Assembly (NCBI GenBank): GCA_965243545.1 | Contig: OZ251573.1 | Location: forward strand, 3,162,001-3,226,000 | Source: CATQHW01 sp965243545 | Lineage (GTDB): Bacteria; Spirochaetota; Spirochaetia; SZUA-6; Bin103 | Length of the DNA: 64,000 nt | Direction: 5' to 3' | Part shown: positions 1 to 9,053 of the stretch, in pieces | Layout of the letters: the number at the start of each line of letters is the position of its first letter | Position numbering within the stretch: the stretch's first letter is position 1 | Made by a program: the position numbers and the translations under genes | Notes under the pieces: generated by a model | Seen by the model: the letters and a program-made list of their open reading frames with translations, nothing else | Told to the model about the DNA's origin: nothing | Database searches by the model: none

Positions 1-3000
1 GGCTCATCGGGTTCCGCGCCGGCGCGCGGGCTGGCGGCGCGCGCCACGCCGGCCGGCAGCGCGGGCGCCAGCGCGTAGCTCAACGGCGGGTCGCCGCCCA
101 ACGCCACCGGCAGAATGCCGCTGACGGACTTGTACCGCGTCCACGCGTAGCTGGTTGGCGCAAGGCCGGTGAATGCCGGCAGGCTGTTGTCCGCCACGGT
201 GATGGTAAAGGTGAGCTCCGCGCGGTCGCCGTCGCGGTCCGTGGCCCTCCAGGTGTAGGTGGTGGCGCCCATCGCTACCGTCGGCGCGCCGCTGATCCGG
301 TGGCTGGCGTCCTTGGCCGCCCCCGCCGGCAGGGCGGGCGAGAGGGTGTAGGTGAGGGTCCCGTTGCCGCCGGTAGCGGCCGGCAGCGTGAACGCCGTGA
401 GCGCCTTGTACCGCCGCCACGACTGGTTGGCCACGCTGGCGGCGCCGAAGGTGGGCGCCGCGTCGTCCTGCACCTCCAGCGTAAAGGTGAGCGTGGCCTG
501 GTCGTCGTCGGCGTCGGTGGCGGTGAGCGTGTAGCTGGCCTGCGCCGCTACCGCGGTGGGGGTGCCGGAGATGGTGCCGCCGGTGTTGGCGCCGGTGGGC
601 GCCGTATAGGCCACCCCGGCCGGCAGGGTGAGGGTGGTGGCGGCGCCCGGCCCGGTAAGCGCGTAGCTCAGCGCGCCGTTGCCGCCGGTGGCGGCCGGCA
701 GCGCCACCGGGGAGATCGCTTCGTCCTTGACGTACACCTGCGCGGCGAAGGTGGCGGGTATGAACACCGGGGCGGCGTTGGCCGTGATCTCGATGGAAAA
801 GTTGAGCGCGCCCTTGGCGCCGGTCACGCCGTCGGTCGCCTCCAGCGTGTAGGTGGCCGCTGCGGTCACGGTGGTCGGCGTCCCGGAAATGGTGCGCGAC
901 GCGGCGGAGAACTGCAGGCCGTCCGGCAACGCCGGCCGCAACGCGTAGCTGATGGCGCCGCGGGCGCCGGCGGCCGCGGGCAGCGCGTAACTGACGGCGG
1001 AGCCGACCACCCAGGTCCGCGCAGACACCGTTCCGGTAAAGGCCGGCTGCATCAACACCCGTCCGTCCACCCGCCGATTGGCGTCCGCGGCCACGGCCGG
1101 CAGCGTCAGGCTGGCGGTGGTGCCGCCGGGGCCGGTGATGGTGGCGCCGTTGAGGGTGAGCGCGCCGCTGCCGAAGCCGATGCCGTCGCCGTCGCGGTCG
1201 TCCGCCACCACCAGGTAACGGAACCGGGTATAGCGCTGGCTCCCGCTGTGGCGCCCGGCCTGGCGGGTGCCGGAGCCGACGTCGAGCGCAAGCTGCGGCG
1301 TGCCGGTAACGGTCACCGGCTTGCCCCAGTTGACCACCACGTCGATCGCGTCGCCCTTGCCGTACACGCCGCCCGCCGGCCGGCCGGCGAACCCCGCGCT
1401 CACCACGACCGGCGGGTGGTTGGCCGCGCCGTTGACGTTCGGCGTACTGGCGTTGGTGACGTAGTTCCGTATCGACCCGTGGCCGAGCGCCGCGTTCACG
1501 CCGTACTGGTTGCGTATGGTGGCGCCGTTGAGCGCCAGCGAGTTGGCCGGCACGTCGACGCCGTTGCCGTCCGCGTCGCCGGCCTGCACCTCGTACTCGA
1601 ACCGGAGCTGGGACCCGGAGGCGGAAGCGAGGTCCAGCGTCTTGGTCGAGGAACCGATGACCAGGGACAGGCGCGGCGTGCCGGTCACCGTCACGCTCTG
1701 GCTGAACCTGACGTTGATGCCGATCACCTCGTAGCGGTCGAAGGTCGATCCGCGCTGCGGCGCGCCGATCGAAAGCGATCGCACCACCGGCGGGCGGATG
1801 GAGCCGTCCACCTTGTGGCCGGCGCCGCCCTGCACGGAGAAACCGCTGAGGCCGGTCACCGCCGGGTTGCCGTTGGCCGCGGTTTCGATCACGGCGCCGT
1901 TCAGACTCGGCCCGCTGCTCACCATGCTCACCCCGTCGGCGTCGCGGTCGGCCGCCTGCACGGCGTAGCTGAAGGCGATGCTGTTGGCGCCGGCGCCGGC
2001 GTACGCCATCTGCCGCGTGGTGGAACCGACCAGCAAGCCGAGCGCCGGCAGGTTGGGCGCCGTGGCCGTGACGCGGACCGGCAGGTTGAACGTAACCGCC
2101 ACGCGGATCACTTCTCCGGCGGCGTAAGTGTTGTCGGCGCCGGGCCGTGACGTGATGCTCACCCTGGACACGGCGGCCCGCCGTCCGTCCACCTTGTACG
2201 CCGCGGCGGAGACGGCGTGGCTGCCGAGGCTCAGGGTCGCCGCCACGCCATCGCGGCTGACGCCGCCCAGGTTCACGTCCAGCGCGCCGTGCGCGATGCC
2301 GAAGCCGTCGCCGTCGTAGTCGCCGGCCGGCACCGTGTAGCCGAACTCCAGGGTCGTGCTGGCCGGCGCCCGCTCGGTGTACTGAGTGCTCACCTTCAAG
2401 GCGGCGTGGCGCGTGTGGCTGCCGACGGTGAGCGCCAGCCGCGGCCAGCCCGGATTCCCCTGCCGGTAGGTCCGCCGGGACGCCACCACCGCCTTGCTGA
2501 ACGTCACCCGCACCCGGATCTCCTCGCCGATGCGGAAGGTGTCGCCGGTGGCCGGGCGCGAGGTGACGGCGACGCCGGTCACGATCGCCGGCGAGTTGAG
2601 GGCGCCGTTCACCTTGGCGTTGGAGGCGTTGGTGATGGCGTGGCTGCCCAGGGCGAGCGCCGCGTTGGCGCCGGCGTTGCTGCGGATGGCGCCGTTGTTG
2701 AGGGTGAGGGCGCCGCTCCTGATGCTGAGCCCGTCGGCGTCCACGTCGGCCTGCTGCACCACGTAGCGGAAGTACTGCGTGGCCGAGGTGGCGCCGGCGC
2801 GGTCGTAGGCCGCCTGGCGGGTGGCGCTGCCGATGCTCAAGGCGAGCCGCGGCGATCCGGTCACGCCCACGCCCTGGCTGAAGCGCACCGCCACTTCCAC
2901 CGTCTCGCCGCGGCTGTAGGTGTCGCCGGTCGCCGGGCGGGAGGTGATGGTCACGCCGGCCACGCTCGGCGCGCGCGTCACGCCGCCGTCCACCTTGTGC

Positions 3001-6000
3001 GCCGCTTGGCTGGAAAGGGCGTGGCGGCCGAGGCCGAGCACCGCGGCGTTGCCGGCGGCGTCGCGGATGGCGCCGCCGTTGAGGGTCAGGGCGCCGGCGG
3101 CGACGGCAACGCCGTCGGCGTCGCGGTCCGCGGCCTGCACGGTGTAGCGGAAGCGCACTTCGTCGCCGCTGACGCCGTAGTAGGCGGCCTGCCGCGCCGC
3201 GCGGCCCACCTGCAGCGCCAGACGGGGCGCTCCGGTCACCGCCAGGGCGGCGGCGCCTTGCCGCCGGAAGCGGACCGCCACCCGGATCTCCTCGTTGCGG
3301 GCGTAGGTGCTGTCCGCCGCCGGGCTGGACAGGAAGCTGACGCCGCGCACCGTGGGTCGGGCGCCGACCACCGCCAGGGTAAAGGTCACGGCGTCGGTAT
3401 CGCCGTTGGCGTCGGTCACCGTGAGCGTGTGGCGGGTGGACGGCGCCGCGACGGTGGCGGCGCCGGTCAGGACCGCGGTGGCGCGGTTGAGGGACAGGCC
3501 GGCCGGCAGCGCCGGTGAGACCGTGTAGACCAGCGGCGCGTCGCCGGTGGCGGAGGTGGGCAGCGCGCACCCGACGTGCAACGGGCCGCACGACGAGTGC
3601 AGCGAGTAGTTCACCACCCGGTTGGTGAGCATCGACAGGTCCGGGCCGGTGGCGCTTCCGAAGTCCGGCCACAGGCCGGTGCGGCTGCCGTCCACCTTGG
3701 CGGCGGCGTAGCGGGTCGCGGCGTAACGGCTCAGGTCGAGCGCCGCGTCGGTGGCGCCGGCGTCGCGGATGGTCGCGCCGGTCGGCAACGTGAGCGCCCC
3801 GCCGGTGATGCCGAGGCCGTCGGCGTCGGTGTCCCCGGCCGCCACCGTATAGTTGAAGTCGACGTAGGCGTTGCCACTGCCGGCGGCGGCCGTAGCGGCG
3901 CGGCTCTGGCCGCCGATGGTGAGGGCGAGCCGGGGGCTGCCGGCCACGGTGACCGCCTGATCGTAACTCACCCGCGCGGTGACGACCCCGCCGCGGGTGT
4001 AGGTGCCGGCCTGCTGCGGCGTGGAGACGATGGACAGCCCGGTGACCTTGGGCGGCGTGTGGACCTTGTGTTCCAACTGATTGGCCAACGCCCGCGTGCC
4101 CAGACCGAGCGCGGCGTCAGCGCCGTGGGCGTCCCGCACCGTGGCGCCGGACGGCAGGGTGAGAGCGTCGGCGGCCACGCTGATGCCGTCGGCGTCGTCG
4201 TCGGACACCAGCACCGTGTAGCGGAAGTGCAGACGCTTGAGCTCGGCCCGGTCGAAGGTCGCCTGCCGCGTGGTGGCGCCGATGCGGATGGCCAGGCGCG
4301 GCGCGCCGGTCACCGTCAACGCCTCCGTGAAGCCGACGCTGAGGCGGATCACGTCGCCGGCGGCGTAGCCGCTGGCGGCCACCGGCCGCGACTGGATGCC
4401 GACCGCGCGCACCGCGGGCGCTGCGTTGGCGCCGCCGTCCACCTTGTGGCTGCCGGCCGCGGCGACCGCGTGGCTGCCGAGCGCCAACGAGGCGGCGACG
4501 CCGGCGTCGCTCGACTGCGTGATGCTGCCGCCGTTGAGCTCCAGGGCGCTGGCGCCGATGGCGATGCCGTCGGCGTCCCGGTCGGCCCCCTGCACGGTGT
4601 AGCTGAACACGTGGTGGTACCCGGTGAGCGAGGAGGGTGACGCGAAATAGTTGGCGTAACGGGTGCGGGCGCCGATCGCCAGCGCCAGCCGCGGCGTGCC
4701 GGTCTTGGTGATGTTCTTGTCGAACTTGATGCCGACCGCAATCGTCTCGCCGGGGCCGTAGGTGTCGCCGGTCCGCGGCGTGGAGAGAAAGGTCAATGCC
4801 GACACCTTCGGCGCGGTGGCGGACGCCACGGTGATGGTGAATGTGAGGGCCGTTTCGTCGCCGTCGCCGTCGGTGGCGACCCAGGTCTGCTCACTGGCGG
4901 CGCCGGCGGCCTGCGGCGTTCCGCTGACCGCGCGGGTGGCGCTGCCGTAGGCAAGCCCGCCCGGCAGCCCGCTGGTGAGTTCATACGAAATGCTGCCGTC
5001 GCCGGTCGCCGTGGGCAGGGTGAGCGAGGCGGCCGTGCCGGCCACGTAGTGCTGCGCCGGCACCGTGGCGCTGAACGCCGGCGCGGTGTCGCGCACGCGG
5101 TGATCGTCGTCGTCGGTGACCGCGTGGCTACCGAGCCCCACCAGCGCCTGGCGATACGGATCGTCGCTGCCGGAGTAGGTCAGGAAGCCGCCGTTGGCGG
5201 TCACCGCGCCGGCGGCGATGCTGATGCCGTCGCCGTCGAAGTCGGACGCCTGCACGGTGTAGGTGAAGGTATGGCTGGGCGGCGCACTCGTGCCGCTGTG
5301 CCAAGTCGCGGTGCGCGTGTCGGCGCCGATGGTGAGCGCCACGGTCGGCTCATCGCTGCGCACGTACACCGACTCCGTGAAGGTGAGGCGCACCGAGATC
5401 ACGTCGCCGGCGGCGTAGTTGCCGCCCGCCGGGCTGGAGGTGATGGCGACGCCGGAGATGATCGGCGGCGTATCGACCTGGTGGCCGGCGGCGGCCGCGA
5501 TGGCGTGGCTGCCGAGCGCCAGGTTGGCATTGCGGGTGCCGGTGGCGTCGCGCAGCGTGCCGGCGCCGGTGAGCGAGAGCGCGCCGGCGGCGATGCCGAT
5601 GCCGTCGTCGTCATCGTCGTCGGCCTGCACCCGGTAGCTGAAGCGGAGGGTGCTGGCGTTGGGCTTGCTGGCGAACGCCGCGCTGCGCGCGTTGCTGCCG
5701 ACGGTGAGCTCCAGGCTGGGGTTGGGAGTGGTGACCGTCACCGCTTGGTCGAAGCGCACCTCCACGCTGATGGTCTCCGCCACGCCGTAGGCGTTGCCGC
5801 TCGCCGGGCTGGAACTGACGGTCACCCCGCTCACCGTGGGGACGCTGGTCACCGCCAGGCGGAAGGTGAGCGCCGCGCCGTCGCCGTCGCCGTCGGTGGC
5901 TCGGTAGGTGTAGTCCGCGCCCGCGGCCTGGGCGGTCGGCGTGCCGTGGATGCGGCGCCGGCCGGCGTCGAAGGCCAAGCCGGCCGGCAGGGCCGGCGTC

Positions 6001-7544
6001 AGGGAGTAGCGGACGGTTCCGTCGCCGCCGGTGGCCGCCGGCAGCGACTCGTTCACCGCCGTGCCGGTGGGGTAGGTCTTGTTCCCTATCGAGGCGGACC
6101 CGAAGCTCGGCTGCGTGTCGCGCACCGTGTAGCGGCCGTCGTTGGTCAGGTCATAGGCGCTCAGGTCGCGCGCCGCGGCCACGGCGGCGTCGCCGGCGCC
6201 GGTGATGCCGCCGCCGTTGAGGGTGAGCGCCGCGGAGTCGATGCTGATGCCGTCGCCGTCGAAGTCCGCCGCGGTCACCGTGTACTTGAAGGAGATGTCG
6301 TCGGGGTCGCTGCTGATGCTGCTGTAGGCCGCCTGGCGGACGTGGGCGCCGATGGTCAGCGCGAGCTGCGGCGCGCCGGTGATGGTGACCGCCCGGTCGA
6401 ACGTGACGATCGCCCAGATCACTTCGCCGGCGGCGTAGTCACCGTCGAAGCCGACCGGCGGAACGATGGTGAGCGCGCTCGGCTTCGGCGCGTTGGCCGC
6501 GGCCACGGTAATGGTGAACGGGCCGAGCGCGGCGCGGTCGCCGTCGGCGTCCGCGGCGGTAAGCGTGTGCGTGGTCGCGCCCGACGCCGCGGGCGTGCCG
6601 GTGATGGCGGCGGTGGCGCTGCCGAGCGCCAAGCCGCGCGGCAGCGCCGGGGAGATGGTGTAGGTGAGCGCGCCGTCGCCGCCGGTGGCCCGCGGCAGCG
6701 TGGTGGAGGTCGCCACGCCCCGCGCCAGTGATCGGTCGGCGGCGGACGCGGCCTGCGAAAAGGAGGGCGCCGTGTCGCGCACCCGCATCTTGGCGCTCAC
6801 CGTGCCGCCGCTCGCCACCGCGTGGCTGCCCAGGCTGAGCTTGACGTCGGTGGCGGCGGCCACCGTGCGGATGGTCCCGCCGTTGAGGCGGAGCGCGTCC
6901 GCAGCCACGGCGGCGCCGTCGCCGTCGAAGTCGTCCGCCCGCACCGTGTAAGTGAAGACCAGTACGTCGGCGGTATCGGCGGCCCACGCCTGCCGGAGCT
7001 CCGCGGTCTCGGCGGCGTCGTAGCCGGCCGTGCGCGTGCGGCCGCCGACGTCCAGGGCGAGCTGCGGCGTCCCGGTGACCGCCACCTTCTCGGGATATTG
7101 GAGCAGCAGCTTGATGGTTTCCCCGGACTGGTAGTTGGACTTGGTGACCCCGTTCACCGTCCACTCCAACACGTCGACGCCGTTGATCGCCGGCCCCGCC
7201 GGGGCCCAGACCTGCAGGGAGAAGGTGAGCGCCACGGCAACGCCGCCCGCGTCGGTGGCGGTCCAGGTGTAGTCGGTGGCGGCGGTGACATGGCTCGGCG
7301 TGCCGGCGATGGTGCGGGTGGAGGCGGTCCAGGTGAGCCCGCGCGGCAGCGTGGCCGGCGTCAGCGCGTAGCTCACCGCGCCGGTTCCGCCGGCCGCCTC
7401 CGGCAGCACGATCGGGGTAATCGCCGTGCCGGTGTCGTACAGCCTGCTATCGACGGTGGCCGACCCGAAGGAGAGGGGGTCGGACTGCGCCGCGGCCGGG
7501 ACCGCCACACCGAACAGCGCCGCCAGCACGGCCACAGCCAGCAT
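1..7544 (-). CDS. Giant modular Ig-like surface protein, C-terminus beyond window
   Basis: One frame stays open from the ATG at 7544 to the left edge, at least 2,514 codons. It begins with a hydrophobic segment ending in an AAAQ-like signal peptidase site. Two module types alternate. Type A (about nine copies) has ALPAGL, a GTP turn and a TATDxDGD repeat, as in putative Ig (He_PIG, cadherin-like) domains. Type B (about thirteen copies) runs from a SRPATGD-like start through ETIxVxVxF, VTGTPxLALxIG, DxDADGI and LGSHAV to HKVDG, resembling SwmB/Calx-beta-like bacterial adhesin modules. Its only visible cysteine pair is in the type-A module near 3,560-3,600. An adhesin or cell-surface role is inferred from the architecture. 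The ATG at 7544 has no obvious ribosome site and leaves the signal peptide without a basic n-region. An upstream ATG at 7632 would supply one if the G tract had a different length. Confidence 0.8.
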   Translation of the reverse strand, partial: MLAVAVLAALFGVAVPAAAQSDPLSFGSATVDSRLYDTGTAITPIVLPEAAGGTGAVSYALTPATLPRGLTWTASTRTIAGTPSHVTAATDYTWTATDAGGVAVALTFSLQVWAPAGPAINGVDVLEWTVNGVTKSNYQSGETIKLLLQYPEKVAVTGTPQLALDVGGRTRTAGYDAAETAELRQAWAADTADVLVFTYTVRADDFDGDGAAVAADALRLNGGTIRTVAAATDVKLSLGSHAVASGGTVSAKMRVRDTAPSFSQAASAADRSLARGVATSTTLPRATGGDGALTYTISPALPRGLALGSATAAITGTPAASGATTHTLTAADADGDRAALGPFTITVAAANAPKPSALTIVPPVGFDGDYAAGEVIWAIVTFDRAVTITGAPQLALTIGAHVRQAAYSSISSDPDDISFKYTVTAADFDGDGISIDSAALTLNGGGITGAGDAAVAAARDLSAYDLTNDGRYTVRDTQPSFGSASIGNKTYPTGTAVNESLPAATGGDGTVRYSLTPALPAGLAFDAGRRRIHGTPTAQAAGADYTYRATDGDGDGAALTFRLAVTSVPTVSGVTVSSSPASGNAYGVAETISVEVRFDQAVTVTTPNPSLELTVGSNARSAAFASKPNASTLRFSYRVQADDDDDDGIGIAAGALSLTGAGTLRDATGTRNANLALGSHAIAAAAGHQVDTPPIISGVAITSSPAGGNYAAGDVISVRLTFTESVYVRSDEPTVALTIGADTRTATWHSGTSAPPSHTFTYTVQASDFDGDGISIAAGAVTANGGFLTYSGSDDPYRQALVGLGSHAVTDDDDHRVRDTAPAFSATVPAQHYVAGTAASLTLPTATGDGSISYELTSGLPGGLAYGSATRAVSGTPQAAGAASEQTWVATDGDGDETALTFTITVASATAPKVSALTFLSTPRTGDTYGPGETIAVGIKFDKNITKTGTPRLALAIGARTRYANYFASPSSLTGYHHVFSYTVQGADRDADGIAIGASALELNGGSITQSSDAGVAASLALGSHAVAAAGSHKVDGGANAAPAVRAVGIQSRPVAASGYAAGDVIRLSVGFTEALTVTGAPRLAIRIGATTRQATFDRAELKRLHFRYTVLVSDDDADGISVAADALTLPSGATVRDAHGADAALGLGTRALANQLEHKVHTPPKVTGLSIVSTPQQAGTYTRGGVVTARVSYDQAVTVAGSPRLALTIGGQSRAATAAAGSGNAYVDFNYTVAAGDTDADGLGITGGALTLPTGATIRDAGATDAALDLSRYAATRYAAAKVDGSRTGLWPDFGSATGPDLSMLTNRVVNYSLHSSCGPLHVGCALPTSATGDAPLVYTVSPALPAGLSLNRATAVLTGAATVAAPSTRHTLTVTDANGDTDAVTFTLAVVGARPTVRGVSFLSSPAADSTYARNEEIRVAVRFRRQGAAALAVTGAPRLALQVGRAARQAAYYGVSGDEVRFRYTVQAADRDADGVAVAAGALTLNGGAIRDAAGNAAVLGLGRHALSSQAAHKVDGGVTRAPSVAGVTITSRPATGDTYSRGETVEVAVRFSQGVGVTGSPRLALSIGSATRQAAYDRAGATSATQYFRYVVQQADVDADGLSIRSGALTLNNGAIRSNAGANAALALGSHAITNASNAKVNGALNSPAIVTGVAVTSRPATGDTFRIGEEIRVRVTFSKAVVASRRTYRQGNPGWPRLALTVGSHTRHAALKVSTQYTERAPASTTLEFGYTVPAGDYDGDGFGIAHGALDVNLGGVSRDGVAATLSLGSHAVSAAAYKVDGRRAAVSRVSITSRPGADNTYAAGEVIRVAVTFNLPVRVTATAPNLPALGLLVGSTTRQMAYAGAGANSIAFSYAVQAADRDADGVSMVSSGPSLNGAVIETAANGNPAVTGLSGFSVQGGAGHKVDGSIRPPVVRSLSIGAPQRGSTFDRYEVIGINVRFSQSVTVTGTPRLSLVIGSSTKTLDLASASGSQLRFEYEVQAGDADGNGVDVPANSLALNGATIRNQYGVNAALGHGSIRNYVTNASTPNVNGAANHPPVVVSAGFAGRPAGGVYGKGDAIDVVVNWGKPVTVTGTPQLALDVGSGTRQAGRHSGSQRYTRFRYLVVADDRDGDGIGFGSGALTLNGATITGPGGTTASLTLPAVAADANRRVDGRVLMQPAFTGTVSARTWVVGSAVSYALPAAAGARGAISYALRPALPDGLQFSAASRTISGTPTTVTAAATYTLEATDGVTGAKGALNFSIEITANAAPVFIPATFAAQVYVKDEAISPVALPAATGGNGALSYALTGPGAATTLTLPAGVAYTAPTGANTGGTISGTPTAVAAQASYTLTATDADDDQATLTFTLEVQDDAAPTFGAASVANQSWRRYKALTAFTLPAATGGNGTLTYTLSPALPAGAAKDASHRISGAPTVAMGATTYTWRATDRDGDRAELTFTITVADNSLPAFTGLAPTSYAWTRYKSVSGILPVALGGDPPLSYALAPALPAGVARAASPRAGAEPDE

Positions 7545-7587
7545 GGCCGCTGCTACGCCTGCGGTGCGTGACCGGGCCGCGGAGCTA

Positions 7588-7614
7588 CCCCCCCCCCCCC
7601 CCCCCCCCCCCCCC
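7588..7614 (-). repeat. 27-base poly-G tract ahead of the surface-protein gene
   Basis: There are 27 consecutive C on the plus strand, which read as G on the coding strand. The tract lies between an upstream ATG (7632) and the ATG of the surface protein (7544). At 27 G the upstream ATG reads MFARFS, nine glycines and a TAG stop. With 26 or 29 G the same ATG reads through in frame into the signal peptide of the giant protein. Homopolymers of this length are prone to slippage in cells and also to sequencing error. Confidence 0.85.
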
Positions 7615-7695
7615 GGAAAACCGAGCAAACATCGTGCCAACTTTTGACCGCCCTGTTTCGGGTTTCATTTCCAAACCCTTCATTGACAAGGTATC

Positions 7696-7724
7696 AGTAT
7701 ACCGATTACGTCACGGCCGGTCCA
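7696..7724 (-). promoter_or_regulatory. Candidate sigma-70 promoter for the surface protein
   Basis: On the minus strand TGGACC (7724-7719) and TATACT (7701-7696) are separated by 17 bases. The -10 matches the consensus at five of six positions and the -35 at four of six. Transcription would begin near 7689, placing the 7632 ATG and the G tract in the leader. This is a consensus match only. Confidence 0.45.
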
Positions 7725-7729
7725 GTGGT

Positions 7730-8194
7730 CTACCGCCGGCCGGAACCCGGCCCCGCCTGCTCCAGCCACCGTTCGCGCCGCTTCTCGTAGCCGGCCGCCA
7801 AGTGGTGGCGGAACGGCAGGATACGCGCCGGGACCTCGACGCCCCGATACTCGGCGCGGCAGAGGTAGCAGACCGCCATCTCGGCCACGCGCCGGTACAG
7901 GATCAAGTCGATCAGGAACACCACCGGCAGGCTGATCCCGTAGGTGAGCGGCACCAGCGCCGCGCCGGCGGCGACCACCGCCAGTCCTAGAAAACGGTTG
8001 AAGTCGCGCTGCCGGTAGAGGCGCGTCGACGGACAGACCGCGCACCGTTGCAACCGGCGGTGCGGCTCCTCGACCGCCACCGCCGCCCCGCACCGGTCGC
8101 ACGCCACGCCGCCATCCGCCGCCGGCCGCGACCGGTTGGCCCAGCCGCAGGCGGCGCACGTCCACGCCAGCGCCAAGTCCCGCGCCGGCCCCAT
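7730..8194 (-). CDS. Zinc-ribbon membrane protein of the respiratory operon
   Basis: 154 residues. The N-terminal third has three CxxC pairs (CAAC, CDRC, CAVC), typical of zinc-ribbon or rubredoxin-like folds. Two hydrophobic stretches follow at about residues 68-84 and 88-100, then a fourth pair, CYLC, and a basic C-terminal tail. It is the last gene of the minus-strand operon with the Rieske/cytochrome b complex, starting 24 bases after the preceding gene stops. The ATG at 8194 is chosen because the CxxC-rich sequence begins directly after it. Function unknown; a metal-binding accessory or assembly factor for the complex is a guess from position. Confidence 0.65.
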   Translation of the reverse strand: MGPARDLALAWTCAACGWANRSRPAADGGVACDRCGAAVAVEEPHRRLQRCAVCPSTRLYRQRDFNRFLGLAVVAAGAALVPLTYGISLPVVFLIDLILYRRVAEMAVCYLCRAEYRGVEVPARILPFRHHLAAGYEKRRERWLEQAGPGSGRR

Positions 8195-8217
8195 CCCGCC
8201 GCCGCTCGGTTGGCCGC

Positions 8218-9039
8218 TCACAGCGGCAGACCGTAGGACAACAGATCGAACCGGTAGCTCGCCTCGCCGATGATGGCGGCGGTCACCGCCACGTACAGCA
8301 ATCCGGTCGCCGCCTGCGTCGACTTGGCGCGCACCGCGGCGCCGGCCAGGAAGCAGACCACCAGCGGCAGCACCGTCCCGAACAGCAGCGCGATCCAGAC
8401 GAACAGGCCGTCGATGCTCAACGCAAAGTCGCGCACCGGGCGCGCGATGCCGTCTATGGTCATCTCGCCGGCGGCGATCACCGCCGCGTCCCAGATCAGA
8501 CGCACCGCCAGCACGGCCGCGTAGACGGTTATCGCCTTGCCGAGATACCGGGTCGGCATCTTCTCCGCGTTGAGATAGTGGTGGCCCAGCACCATCGTGT
8601 ACATGGAGCCGGCCAGCGCGATCCCGCCGATCACGGTGGTCACCGCCGCCGCCGCCAAGCCGCCGGTGACCGCGGCCGGAACGTCGGCAAGGCCATCGAC
8701 CAGCACCGGCACGCCGACCGCCGGCGGAACCGCGCACGCGACGGCCGACCACGGCCGCGGGCGCCATGCGTAGGCGGTCGCGCCGAGCGCGGCGCCGAGC
8801 CAGACGGCGGCCAGCCACGGCCGGCCCATCACGCCGCCCGGCAGACCTTGGCCCACGGGCGGACTTTGACCCGGAATCAGGATGACCAGCAGCACCCCCA
8901 GGCCCAACACCACCGCGCCCAGGCCCAGGTTGAAACGGGTGAAGCCGTGGTCGATGGCGTCGCGCCGGTTGACCCACAGCCACAGCGGGTAGAGACCGCC
9001 GAACGACAGAAAGACCAGGGCGGACAGGCGAAGCAGCAA
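8218..9039 (-). CDS. Polytopic membrane protein of the respiratory operon
   Basis: About 273 residues with seven or eight hydrophobic segments. A GHHYLN motif sits in a loop in the middle, with the two adjacent histidines near a membrane face. No ATG or GTG lies between the preceding gene's stop (9054) and the first membrane helix, so the TTG at 9039 is the likeliest start. I do not recognise the family with certainty. Its place directly after the multihaem cytochrome makes a membrane subunit of, or a helper for, the same electron-transfer complex the best inference. The histidine pair could bind haem or quinone, but this is unproven. Confidence 0.6.
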   Translation of the reverse strand: MLLRLSALVFLSFGGLYPLWLWVNRRDAIDHGFTRFNLGLGAVVLGLGVLLVILIPGQSPPVGQGLPGGVMGRPWLAAVWLGAALGATAYAWRPRPWSAVACAVPPAVGVPVLVDGLADVPAAVTGGLAAAAVTTVIGGIALAGSMYTMVLGHHYLNAEKMPTRYLGKAITVYAAVLAVRLIWDAAVIAAGEMTIDGIARPVRDFALSIDGLFVWIALLFGTVLPLVVCFLAGAAVRAKSTQAATGLLYVAVTAAIIGEASYRFDLLSYGLPL

Positions 9040-9053
9040 ACGCCGCCGGTCCC

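Noticed and set aside
4..3672. A 1,222-codon open frame on the minus strand rich in Arg, Gly and Pro
   Set aside because: It is a shadow of the giant Ig-like protein read in the next frame; composition is that of GC-rich noise and no domain appears.
7568..7990. Plus-strand ORF with a poly-proline run encoded by the C tract
   Set aside because: Mostly antisense of the zinc-ribbon gene; no ribosome site; the proline run is only the homopolymer.
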